Assembly (NCBI GenBank): GCA_937888725.1
Contig: CALARE010000090.1
Span: 1-14,663 of the forward strand
From: an uncultured Alphaproteobacteria bacterium
GTDB lineage: Bacteria > Pseudomonadota > Alphaproteobacteria > CAAHEQ01 > UBA3637
DNA: 14,663 nucleotides
Direction: 5' to 3'
Position numbers and translations under genes: made by a program. The notes beneath the pieces are model-generated. The model did not search any database and had not been told where the DNA came from. It saw nothing but the letters and a program-made list of their open reading frames with translations. Below, piece by piece: positions 5,458-11,942 of the stretch (positions are counted from its first letter, which is position 1; every line of letters starts with the position of its first letter).

Positions 5458-6297
5458 ATGATACATTCTTTTTTTAACACACGATCAGATACAGTTCTTT
5501 TTCAAGGTCATCTTTCAAAAAAAGACGGCTCTGAAATGAAAGATACCTCTTTTCATGTGCGTTTATTAAAAAAAGATGATGCTCTGAAGATGTTTGCTCT
5601 TTCTCAAAAGATTTATTTAGCTCTCAAACCAGAAGAACAAACCTTTATTCGCAAACATAATGATGTTTCTTATTACCAAAATGCAAGTCGTGATAAGGCA
5701 AGTGCTTATATCGGTGTTTTTCATGAAGGCGTGCTTATTGGCATGTCCTATCTTAAAATTTGCACTGATGCCCAAACTTTTTCAAATGAAATTCCCAATC
5801 AATCCACGCAAGCCTTTAGCACCAATAAATTTGTTGCCACATTTGGTGGTGATTGTGTTTTGCCCGATTATAGAGGGAATAAGCTCAATCAAATAATGGT
5901 TCAAATTCGCACAGAGATTGCCAAAAAAATGGGCTGTCAAGAAGCTTACTCTATCATTGATTGCAATAATGTTAATAATTTAACCCCCTATTTTGCTAAT
6001 CAATTTTCATTAATTTCCTCAGGAATTGACCCCACAGATAATGGCCCCATTTACACCATGAAAATTGGTTTAAAAAAATCACATCCATTCAATCATTTCA
6101 CCCCAACTCAAATTACTTTTGCCCCTGTTACAGATACAAAAAGGATAAAAGAGCTTTTAGGGCAAAATTTTCAAGGTGTACGATATGACCCCCTTCATCA
6201 AGTGATGGAATTTGTTCGAACACCAACACTTATTCGCACACAAAACCTTGTTCTAACCCCTCATCAGCATCAAAGAAAGGCACTTCAATATGTTTAA
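5458..6297 (+). CDS. GNAT-family N-acetyltransferase
   Basis: A predicted acetyl-CoA-dependent acyltransferase; substrate unknown. The GNAT core starts near residue 31 (SFHVRLLKKDD). A strand with GVLIGMSYLK lies near 91-100, and motif A is at about 134-152: VLPDYRGNKLNQIMV, in which RGNKL corresponds to the R/Q-x-x-G-x-G/A pyrophosphate loop in degenerate form. SIIDCNNVNNLTPYFANQFS (165-184) fits motif B, with the usual Asn and the Tyr-Phe of the C-terminal helix. The 279 residues exceed a single GNAT domain (about 150), leaving about 75 extra residues at the C-terminus. AAAGG (5448-5452) supports the start. The gene overlaps the next, deacylase-type gene by eight bases. An acylase next to an acyltransferase suggests opposing steps on one N-acyl compound, but that is inference. 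Confidence 0.82.
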   Translation: MIHSFFNTRSDTVLFQGHLSKKDGSEMKDTSFHVRLLKKDDALKMFALSQKIYLALKPEEQTFIRKHNDVSYYQNASRDKASAYIGVFHEGVLIGMSYLKICTDAQTFSNEIPNQSTQAFSTNKFVATFGGDCVLPDYRGNKLNQIMVQIRTEIAKKMGCQEAYSIIDCNNVNNLTPYFANQFSLISSGIDPTDNGPIYTMKIGLKKSHPFNHFTPTQITFAPVTDTKRIKELLGQNFQGVRYDPLHQVMEFVRTPTLIRTQNLVLTPHQHQRKALQYV

Positions 6298-7141
6298 AGT
6301 TCACACATTTGAAAGTCAAACAAACGGTCCCCATATTTTAATTTTAGGGGCTGTTCACGGCAATGAGATTGCAGGAACACTTGCAAGCCAAGCCCTTATC
6401 CAACAATTTCAACAAGGGCAACGCACCCTTTTGAGGGGGCAAGTCACCTTTATCCCGATTGTCAACGAACTTGCCCAACAACAAGACACTCGCTTTGTTG
6501 ATGAAAATTTAAATCGGGTGATAACAACGCACACCGCCCCCATGACGCATGAACAAAAAATTGCCAATCAACTCCTTTCTTATATTGAAAAAGCGGATGT
6601 GCTTTTGGATTTACACTCCACCCATTGCAAGGATGATGAAGCTTTTGCCTTTATTGACTATCCAAGTGAAAAAAATCTTGATTTTTTAAAGGTTATTCCT
6701 GTTCAAACAGCACTTGCGGGCTGGCCCGAAATTTATAAAAACAATCCTGAGATTGATAATTTTTCAACCGAAGAATATGCCCATCAAAAAGGAATAACCG
6801 CATTAACCGTTGAATGTGGGTATCATAAAGCCTCAAACGCCATTGAGATTGCAAAAGCCTCCATTTTAAACACATTCCTTCATTACAACATGATTAAGGG
6901 GGAAAAACCAACCGCAATGGATAAAAAAATCATCCATCTGGATAGCTATATTATTAAAGAAAAAGACGGCCATTTTATTCAAAATTTCAATCATTTAGAC
7001 AAGGTTTACAAAGATGAGGCGATTGCTCAATATGCAACGGGGGAAATTTTAAAAGCACCCTTTGATGGATTTATTATTATGCCCAATCATCAAGCGAATA
7101 TCGGTGCTGAATGGTATTATTTAGGGAAAGAAAATATTTAA
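6290..7141 (+). CDS. AstE/AspA-type zinc deacylase (M14 family)
   Basis: A predicted zinc-dependent amidohydrolase of the succinylglutamate desuccinylase/aspartoacylase family, which removes acyl groups from N-acyl amino acids. The metal site is visible: H23 and E26 in GAVHGNEIAG and H109 in DLHSTH. NLNR (73-76) supplies the substrate-binding Arg of the family and E175 in VECGYH is the expected general base. The C-terminal beta domain is present (GEILKAPFDGFIIMPNH, 251-267). The 283 residues are slightly short for the family (about 300-320). It starts inside the end of the GNAT gene (eight-base overlap) and shares the attenuated promoter at 5250. Aspartate, glutamate or another acyl amino acid could be the substrate; the sequence does not decide. 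Confidence 0.88.
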   Translation: MFKVHTFESQTNGPHILILGAVHGNEIAGTLASQALIQQFQQGQRTLLRGQVTFIPIVNELAQQQDTRFVDENLNRVITTHTAPMTHEQKIANQLLSYIEKADVLLDLHSTHCKDDEAFAFIDYPSEKNLDFLKVIPVQTALAGWPEIYKNNPEIDNFSTEEYAHQKGITALTVECGYHKASNAIEIAKASILNTFLHYNMIKGEKPTAMDKKIIHLDSYIIKEKDGHFIQNFNHLDKVYKDEAIAQYATGEILKAPFDGFIIMPNHQANIGAEWYYLGKENI

Positions 7142-7196
7142 AATTCAATAAGAAGTAAAAAAAAACAAAAAAAACAAAAAAAAATAAAAATTTTTC

Positions 7197-7225
7197 TTGC
7201 ATTTTAAATAAAAATCAGCTAAAAA
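7197..7225 (+). promoter_or_regulatory. Probable promoter of the tRNA gene
   Basis: TTGCAT (7197-7202), 17 bases, then TAAAAA (7220-7225), placing the start near 7232, six bases before the tRNA. It is preceded at 7157-7190 by a tract of three A8-A9 runs separated by single C residues, which may act as an UP element or bent DNA. Each hexamer matches consensus at four positions. Confidence 0.45.
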
Positions 7226-7237
7226 TAAAAGCATTGT

Positions 7238-7312
7238 TCCAGCGTAGCTCAGTGGTAGAGCAATCGGCTGTTAACCGATCGGTCGTAGGTTCGAGCCCTA
7301 CCGCTGGAGCCA
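7238..7312 (+). tRNA. tRNA-Asn (anticodon GUU)
   Basis: A complete cloverleaf of 75 bases. The acceptor stem TCCAGCG (7238-7244) pairs perfectly with CGCTGGA (7302-7308), followed by discriminator G and encoded CCA (7310-7312). The D-arm sequence AGCTCAGTGGTAGAGC is standard. The anticodon stem ATCGG/CCGAT (7263-7267 and 7275-7279) encloses loop CTGTTAA with anticodon GTT at 7270-7272, which reads Asn codons AAC and AAU. The T arm GTAGGTTCGAGCCCTAC carries the GTTCGA loop. No integrated element abuts the 3' end. Confidence 0.98.
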
Positions 7313-7316
7313 TTAA

Positions 7317-7346
7317 AAAAAGGTCCCTTTTGGGGTCTTTTTTTTT
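7317..7346 (+). terminator. Intrinsic terminator of tRNA-Asn
   Basis: AAAAAGGTCCC (7317-7327) and GGGGTCTTTTT (7332-7342) form eleven pairs with two G-U around a TTTT loop, followed by T to 7346. The 3' half, GGGGTC plus a long T run, recurs at 7373-7387 with only a weak CCC/GGG stem in front of it, perhaps a decayed second terminator. Confidence 0.85.
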
Positions 7347-7415
7347 ATGTGTTTTATGCATTCCCATTTTTAGGGGTCTTTTTTTTTGCATATTACCCCC
7401 TCTAACTAAAAAATG

Positions 7416-7444
7416 TTGACAAATAATATAAAATGATATATAAT
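7416..7444 (+). promoter_or_regulatory. Consensus promoter of the MORN-repeat gene
   Basis: TTGACA (7416-7421), spacer of exactly 17, TATAAT (7439-7444): both hexamers are perfect. The predicted start is 7451, 35 bases before the main ATG and three bases before a small upstream ATG. Confidence 0.92.
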
Positions 7445-7453
7445 AGCCCTTAT

Positions 7454-7489
7454 ATGGCAAATTTCAATCTTATAAGGAGCAAAATATGA
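7454..7489 (+). CDS. Possible 11-codon upstream ORF coupled to the MORN gene
   Basis: ATG at 7454 lies three bases after the predicted transcription start and opens the frame MANFNLIRSKI, ending in TGA at 7487-7489. The stop overlaps the ATG of the MORN gene (7486) as ATGA, the classical arrangement for translational coupling, and the ORF reads through the MORN ribosome binding site. There is no ribosome binding site of its own. It may be a chance ORF; its position resembles the leaders at 2169, 4651 and 5288. Confidence 0.35.
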   Translation: MANFNLIRSKI

Positions 7490-8175
7490 CTGAAGAAATC
7501 CAAAACGGCACATGTGAAGAATATTATGATAATGGCCAGTTGCAGGTAAAATGCACCTATAAAGATGGCGAGTTAGATGGCCCATATGAAGAATATTATC
7601 AAAATGGCCAGTTGGTGGAAAAATGCACCTATAAAGACGGCCTGTTAGATGGCCCATATGAATGTTATTACGCAAATGGACAGTCCCGAATAAAATGCAC
7701 CTATCAAGACGATAAGTTTGATGGTTTATATGAAGAATATTATGAAAATGGCCAACTACATAAAAAATACACTTATCAAAATGGTGTGTTAAACGGCTTA
7801 TATGAAGAATATTATGAAAATGGGCAACTCTTTGAAAAATGCACCTATCAAAATGGTCAAGCAGATGGTTTATATGTAGCTTATCGTGAAAATGGGCAAT
7901 TATGGATGCGTTTCAACTTTAAAGGTGGCAAGTATGAGGGTGTGTGGGAAAATTATCATACCAATGGCCAAATAGAGGAAAAGCGAACCTATAAAGATGA
8001 TAAATTAGATGGTCCGTATGAATTCTATGATTCCAATGGGAAATTAAAGTCCATAGCGTACTGGAAAGAGGGCAAAGAAATCACTGAACCCGAATGTGAA
8101 TCTCATGCTAAAAAGGTTTCTTCACATACTAAAAAAATGAATATGAAGCGTGAAACGAATGTAAATCAGCGTTAA
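7486..8175 (+). CDS. YwqK/MORN-type repeat protein
   Basis: A 229-residue soluble protein made almost entirely of seven 24-residue repeats plus a partial eighth (residues 11 to about 198). The repeat consensus is roughly EEYYENGQLxxKCTYKDGxLDGPY, the variant MORN motif found in YwqK-family proteins, some of which are annotated as antitoxin components. There is no signal peptide or catalytic domain. The tail (about 199-229) is Lys- and His-rich (SHAKKVSSHTKKMNMKR) and may bind nucleic acid or be disordered. AAGGAG (7474-7479) supports the start. It is a single-gene unit between a consensus promoter and a strong terminator. No toxin candidate adjoins it, so an antitoxin role is not supported here; a protein- or membrane-interaction scaffold is equally possible. 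Confidence 0.9.
   Translation: MTEEIQNGTCEEYYDNGQLQVKCTYKDGELDGPYEEYYQNGQLVEKCTYKDGLLDGPYECYYANGQSRIKCTYQDDKFDGLYEEYYENGQLHKKYTYQNGVLNGLYEEYYENGQLFEKCTYQNGQADGLYVAYRENGQLWMRFNFKGGKYEGVWENYHTNGQIEEKRTYKDDKLDGPYEFYDSNGKLKSIAYWKEGKEITEPECESHAKKVSSHTKKMNMKRETNVNQR
7516..8019 (+). repeat. Seven tandem 72-bp coding repeats
   Basis: Imperfect repeats of 72 bases encode the 24-residue MORN units. Copies 1, 2, 4 and 5 are closest to each other, with GAAGAATATTAT recurring at the start of each; copies 6 and 7 are more diverged. Such arrays can change copy number by slippage or recombination. Confidence 0.9.
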
Positions 8176-8201
8176 TTTATCCCCCTTCCCTAACGCTGTT
8201 C

Positions 8202-8235
8202 AAAGAGCCTCCTTTTTTAAGGAAGCTCTTTTTTT
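8202..8235 (+). terminator. Intrinsic terminator after the MORN gene
   Basis: AAAGAGCCTCCTT (8202-8214) pairs with AAGGAAGCTCTTT (8219-8231) with a single mismatch and a TTTT loop, then T to 8235. Confidence 0.92.
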
Positions 8236-8236
8236 A

Positions 8237-8265
8237 TTGCCTAATCAAAAAATATCCTCTACTAT
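8237..8265 (+). promoter_or_regulatory. Possible promoter of the lipoprotein pair
   Basis: TTGCCT (8237-8242), spacer of 17, TACTAT (8260-8265). This gives a 5' untranslated region of about 70 bases before the ATG at 8345. The match is moderate. The AT-rich stretch 8270-8330 contains no clear hairpin. Confidence 0.4.
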
Positions 8266-8344
8266 GATTTAAATAATAAAAAGGTATATGCTATATGTAT
8301 ATATTTAGCAAAGATAACTTACAAACAAAAACAGAGGAATTTTC

Positions 8345-9064
8345 ATGAATAACACATTAAAAAAAATCATAAAGAAAACAATTATCTATGGCTCATTATT
8401 ATTTTTAATTCTTGAAATTTCTTCTTGCGACCCAAGCATGGGTTATCCACTACGAGCCATCTCACGCCCTATTAACCAAATCCTTTTTGCAAAAAAAACA
8501 AATGAACCACTCGGCCCATTAAAAGAAACGTATGAAGCTTATACCGACCCCCGACCGAATCAAATTATCACCATCAATGGGCAGAAAATTAAAAAAACTT
8601 TTGTAAATATTTATCGTGCCACTGGTTACGTTCTTTATTCTGACAGAAACGACAACTTTTTTAGACACTTAATTAATAATGAAAAAAATAACCTGCGTGA
8701 CGATATTTCATTAATTGATATGTACCTTGTCTTTGGCAAAACAGCTGATAGAGAAAATTTAAAAACAATTAAATTTAAACATTCAGATAATATGTTGCAA
8801 GTCAAATATTCGCCTTATACATATTTTAATCCCAAAGATCTTACCGAAATTTATGTTATTCCAACAACATACGCCATTAAAAGAGCTGTAAAAACGATCA
8901 ATAGAGGGGATATTGTTTCAGTTGTTGGCTATATAGCAAATTGGCAAGGAACAGATAATCTATCTGATGTCAAATTTGAATCAGCCCAATATCCACGAGA
9001 ATCTAAAAATTATAAATATCTATTCGTAACTAAACTTATTTTAAATGGATATGTATATGAATAA
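8345..9064 (+). CDS. Putative lipoprotein, paralogue A
   Basis: The 239-residue product begins with a basic N-terminus and a hydrophobic segment (residues 12-24), then ISSC, which fits a lipobox with Cys28 as the lipid-modified residue. The mature part has no motif I can name. The best-conserved stretches shared with the next gene are DPRPNQ-x5-ING-KI-KTFV-IYRATG (about 68-97), LVFGKTA (about 129-135) and NRGD-SVVGY-WxGT near 186-204. A strand-rich beta fold such as an OB-fold is plausible for the last stretch. GAGGAA (8333-8338) supports the start. Only 24 bases separate it from paralogue B, so they form an operon. It is likely anchored in the cell envelope; function unknown. Confidence 0.8.
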   Translation: MNNTLKKIIKKTIIYGSLLFLILEISSCDPSMGYPLRAISRPINQILFAKKTNEPLGPLKETYEAYTDPRPNQIITINGQKIKKTFVNIYRATGYVLYSDRNDNFFRHLINNEKNNLRDDISLIDMYLVFGKTADRENLKTIKFKHSDNMLQVKYSPYTYFNPKDLTEIYVIPTTYAIKRAVKTINRGDIVSVVGYIANWQGTDNLSDVKFESAQYPRESKNYKYLFVTKLILNGYVYE

Positions 9065-9088
9065 ACACATTAAAAACAGGTCAATAAA

Positions 9089-9847
9089 ATGATAAAAAAA
9101 TTTTTTCCAAAAATCATCATTTATGGCGGATTACTTTTCTTCATTTTACAGCTGTCAACTTGTTATCCAAGTGTCGGCTATCCCTTTCGGATGATAATGC
9201 GTCCGATTAATCAATCGCTGTATGGCAAAAAAACAAACACACAATCCCCTATTTTACAAGAAACATATACACCCTATAAAGACCCACGCCCCAACCAAAC
9301 ATTAACCATTAACGGCTATAAGATTCAAAAAACATTTGTTAAAATTTATCGTGCCACGGGGCGTGTCGTATGGGTGGATCAAAATGATGCACTTATTAAA
9401 TCTTGGTATTTAGCCGCTGGCAACACCAAAGTAGAAGGGCTTTATGACAGCGTCGCCCCTATTGATTTATCTCTTGTCTTTGGCAAAACCGCTGAAAAAG
9501 AGAATATTCAAAAAATTGATTTTGACCATTCTGAAAATTTTTTACATGCCTCTTATGACCCCAGCGATAACGTTTATTATGATGACGACGATGTCACAAA
9601 CATTCACGTTATTCCCGCCTCTCGAACGATTAAAAGCGTGCTTAAAAATTTAAACCGCGGGGATGTTATCTCTGTTGTTGGGTATTTGACTGATTGGCGT
9701 GGCACAGGGGAATTATCGAATATAACCTTTGAAACCGCAAGATATAAAGGGGAAGAATCAAAAATAATTATGGGTGGTCAAAAAGCTGGCCTATGCAAAC
9801 AACTTTATTTAATGAAAATAACACTCAACGGGTATGATTATGAATAA
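9089..9847 (+). CDS. Putative lipoprotein, paralogue B
   Basis: A 252-residue tandem paralogue of the preceding gene, roughly half identical over the shared blocks: YxxYxDPRPNQ, TINGYKIQKTFVKIYRATG, DLSLVFGKTAEKENI, NRGDVISVVGYLTDWRGTG and a closing LNGYDYE (LNGYVYE in paralogue A). The N-terminus is basic and hydrophobic and ends LSTC; Thr at the position before Cys25 is unusual for a lipobox, so lipid modification is less certain than in paralogue A. An insertion at about residues 115-128 (WYLAAGNTKVEGLYD) and the loop VYYDDDDVT (about 164-172) distinguish the copy. Translation probably relies on coupling or on the weak AGGT site upstream. Divergence argues for an old duplication with specialised roles. 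Function unknown. Confidence 0.8.
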   Translation: MIKKFFPKIIIYGGLLFFILQLSTCYPSVGYPFRMIMRPINQSLYGKKTNTQSPILQETYTPYKDPRPNQTLTINGYKIQKTFVKIYRATGRVVWVDQNDALIKSWYLAAGNTKVEGLYDSVAPIDLSLVFGKTAEKENIQKIDFDHSENFLHASYDPSDNVYYDDDDVTNIHVIPASRTIKSVLKNLNRGDVISVVGYLTDWRGTGELSNITFETARYKGEESKIIMGGQKAGLCKQLYLMKITLNGYDYE

Positions 9848-9929
9848 CATACAAGATGAATGGGTGAAAAATTAATATTCATATAAATAATAACGTGCCT
9901 CTTTTTGAACAAGCATCTTCAATATACCT

Positions 9930-9954
9930 CCCCCGTTTTAGGGGGTTGATTTTT
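9930..9954 (+). terminator. Intrinsic terminator after the lipoprotein pair
   Basis: CCCCC (9930-9934) with GGGGG (9941-9945), loop GTTTTA, followed by TTGATTTTT. The stem is strong but short and the T run is interrupted. It ends just before the promoter of the protease gene. Confidence 0.7.
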
Positions 9955-9961
9955 CTTTCAT

Positions 9962-9990
9962 TTGACAAGAAAAGCTTAAAATGATATACT
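9962..9990 (+). promoter_or_regulatory. Promoter of the S41 protease gene
   Basis: TTGACA (9962-9967), spacer of 17, TATACT (9985-9990). The predicted start is about 9997, inside the first of two tandem 12-base repeats. Confidence 0.85.
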
Positions 9991-9994
9991 AAAC

Positions 9995-10018
9995 AGAGTG
10001 GTATATAGAGTGGTATTT
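9995..10018 (+). repeat. Tandem 12-bp direct repeat at the transcription start
   Basis: AGAGTGGTATAT (9995-10006) is followed immediately by AGAGTGGTATTT (10007-10018), eleven of twelve bases identical. Placed directly downstream of the -10, it could be an operator bound by a regulator in head-to-tail fashion, or a feature of the 5' untranslated region. Confidence 0.55.
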
Positions 10019-10035
10019 TTAGATGGGGGATAAAA

Positions 10036-11265
10036 ATGTCAACAACCATAGAGCATATAACACAAAATAAAACGGATTATTTTTTTGATAAAATCATTGA
10101 GCATGCTTCATTGGATGAAATACCCGCTGAAAAACAACCTCTTTCAGATGATAAGGAAAAGATTCAAAAAAGCATCGCTCTTTTTGCTCGACTTATCGCC
10201 AATGGGCATGTGAACTGGCCCTATTTTCCAGACTCTTATAAAGAGCGGTTTAAACAAGGGATTGTAGAGCTTTATAACACCCCGCCTGAAAATGGGGCTC
10301 AAACGCTCAAGGAAATGGAAACGTTGTTGCTCAAATCCATTCCCGATAATCACACCTTTATTTTAAATAATCAAAATAGGCGTGTTTTAAACAGCCAATC
10401 AGCACATGAAATTGAAGGGACGGTTATTGACAAATACCCCTTTACAAATGTGGGGGAAAATAGCGTTTTTTCCCTTCCAAAAGAGGAAAATACGCAAACG
10501 CTTTGCCTTCAAAAAAACGATCAAGGCCATTCAATAGGGTTATTTGCAAAAGACGTTAATGGGAAAAAGTTGGGAATTATCTCCCTTTCAAAATGCCCAC
10601 AACCGAGCGATTGTGCTTTTGATTTTAAGGGGTTTTTAAACACCTTAGACCAGCATCTTGCAAGTTTTGACGGTGTTGTGTTTGATGTCAGGGGCAATGA
10701 AGGGGGCAATGCCCAAATTATTCATGAAATTAATAAACGTCTTTATGGTGATGCCCCCAGCTTTTTAAAAACAAAGCATATGCGGACAACTGACGAGGCA
10801 AAAATCATCCATCAACACAAATTCCCTGGGTTTGAAGCGACATTGAACCGAATGTACCAATCTGCAAACGAGCAAGGATATGTTACAGATCTGGTGCAAG
10901 AGGAAAAACCTTTTAACTCTGAAAAAGGCTTTAACAAACCCATCTATGTCTTAGCGGATCGGATGACAAGTTCTTCGGGGGAATATGTGTTTGCCCTTCA
11001 AAATCATCCTAAGGTTAAATTTTTGGGTGAAAATTCATGTGGCTGTGGTGAATATGGGGACACAACGGGAATTGCCCTTCCAGCAGGTGGCCTCCTTGTT
11101 ACGGGTGTTTTTATTAATGAAATGTACCCTCATATCCCTGAAGGAATTGGCAAAACGCCCACACATCCCACCCTTCAAGGGATGGACGCCCTCGCCCACG
11201 CTATGGCCGAATTTAAAAAAGACGCCTCCCCCTATGTCAGACCGTTTACAAACAACGAGCGTTAG
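10036..11265 (+). CDS. S41-family serine protease
   Basis: A 409-residue member of the C-terminal processing/tricorn-like peptidase family. The catalytic core occupies about residues 165-385: FDGVVFDVRGNEGGN (211-225) is the conserved strand and loop with the oxyanion-hole glycines, and MTSSSGEYVF (310-319) carries the nucleophile, by comparison with the S-A-G-E form of the family most likely S313. GEN (331-333) and TTGIALPAGG complete the typical layout. An all-helical N-terminal region (about 1-105, ending TLKEMETLLL) precedes it. No PDZ domain is apparent, and neither is a signal peptide, which is unusual because most relatives act in the periplasm. GGGGGA (10024-10029) supports the start. 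It ends in TAG directly against the stop codon of sodC on the other strand. Substrate unknown. Confidence 0.87.
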   Translation: MSTTIEHITQNKTDYFFDKIIEHASLDEIPAEKQPLSDDKEKIQKSIALFARLIANGHVNWPYFPDSYKERFKQGIVELYNTPPENGAQTLKEMETLLLKSIPDNHTFILNNQNRRVLNSQSAHEIEGTVIDKYPFTNVGENSVFSLPKEENTQTLCLQKNDQGHSIGLFAKDVNGKKLGIISLSKCPQPSDCAFDFKGFLNTLDQHLASFDGVVFDVRGNEGGNAQIIHEINKRLYGDAPSFLKTKHMRTTDEAKIIHQHKFPGFEATLNRMYQSANEQGYVTDLVQEEKPFNSEKGFNKPIYVLADRMTSSSGEYVFALQNHPKVKFLGENSCGCGEYGDTTGIALPAGGLLVTGVFINEMYPHIPEGIGKTPTHPTLQGMDALAHAMAEFKKDASPYVRPFTNNER

Positions 11266-11787
11266 CTAAGGGATAACACCGCAAGCAATACGCCCACCGC
11301 CCCCACCTAACGGTTGCGGTAAATCTTGATAGTTATCGCCACATTGATGGATAACAAGCGTTCTGTTTTTAATTTCATCCAATGTTAAATGCGGGTGATA
11401 AAATTTTGTTTTTACTTGTCCTTTTTGATTCGCTATTAAATAAGGCAAATCCCCTTTGTGTCCGCCACCATTGGGACCTAAGTGTTGTTTTGTGTTATAG
11501 GGGTCATAATGAGCCCCAGCCATCCCTGCCAACAAAATGATACCATTTGATTGATAAAGAGGAGCACAAGATCCATTTTCATGAATGTGAAAGCCATGTT
11601 CCCCTTGGGGGATATGCTCTAAATTTACATTAAAAAGAAGTCCTTCCAATGTATCTGTGATTTTAACCGCACCCACCTTTTTCGGTGTATTGGTATCAGA
11701 TAAAAGATAGATATCTGTCGTCACCGATTTTTGAGACAAACAACAAGCCGATGATAAAATAAAAAGAGCAAGTAATATTTTTTTCAT
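11266..11787 (-). CDS. sodC: Periplasmic Cu/Zn superoxide dismutase
   Basis: Converts superoxide to O2 and hydrogen peroxide in the periplasm. A signal peptide is clear (MKKILLALFILSSACC, cleavage or lipidation near residues 15-20). Copper ligands: H67 and H69 in HGFHIHENGSC, H93 and H147. Zinc ligands: H93, H102, H110 and D113, in AGAHYDP, KQHLGP and GGGHKGDLP. The disulfide cysteines C74 and C169 and the end LGGGGGRIACGVI are intact. An extra Cys149 occupies the place of the usual Gly in the HxGGDN-like segment (HQCGDN). At 173 residues it has normal length. AAAGGAGGTC gives a near-perfect ribosome binding site. The gene converges on the protease gene with no spacer. Together with the flavodiiron protein it indicates defence against oxygen. 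Confidence 0.96.
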   Translation of the reverse strand: MKKILLALFILSSACCLSQKSVTTDIYLLSDTNTPKKVGAVKITDTLEGLLFNVNLEHIPQGEHGFHIHENGSCAPLYQSNGIILLAGMAGAHYDPYNTKQHLGPNGGGHKGDLPYLIANQKGQVKTKFYHPHLTLDEIKNRTLVIHQCGDNYQDLPQPLGGGGGRIACGVIP

Positions 11788-11907
11788 AAAAAGACCTCCT
11801 TTTTAATTCATATAAATCATTCGAAAGAAATAACAACCCATTGAGTTTATAAACTAAAGTTATCAAACACCCTCTTTATCAACAAAAAAAGAAAAATTAT
11901 TTTTAAC

Positions 11908-11936
11908 TTGAATTTTAATTTTTTTTATTTTATAAT
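11908..11936 (+). promoter_or_regulatory. Promoter of the structured RNA
   Basis: TTGAAT (11908-11913), spacer of 17, perfect TATAAT (11931-11936). The predicted transcription start is A11943. The preceding bases 11820-11907 are AT-rich and show no gene. Confidence 0.75.
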
Positions 11937-11942
11937 CGGTGT

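Noticed and set aside
7373..7387. A second full terminator after the tRNA
   Set aside because: It repeats only the GGGGTC-T run half; the possible stem is three pairs.
7215..7460. A minus-strand ORF across the tRNA with APAVGLEPTTDRLTAD
   Set aside because: This is the well-known false protein produced by translating the complement of a tRNA gene; the plus-strand frame 7234-7419 is the same artefact.
7406..7675. A minus-strand ORF with internally repeated peptide (HMGHLT units)
   Set aside because: The repetition is only the complement of the 72-bp MORN repeats.
7516..8019. The regular repeats as a CRISPR array
   Set aside because: The 72-bp units are contiguous, in frame and code for MORN repeats; there are no spacers.
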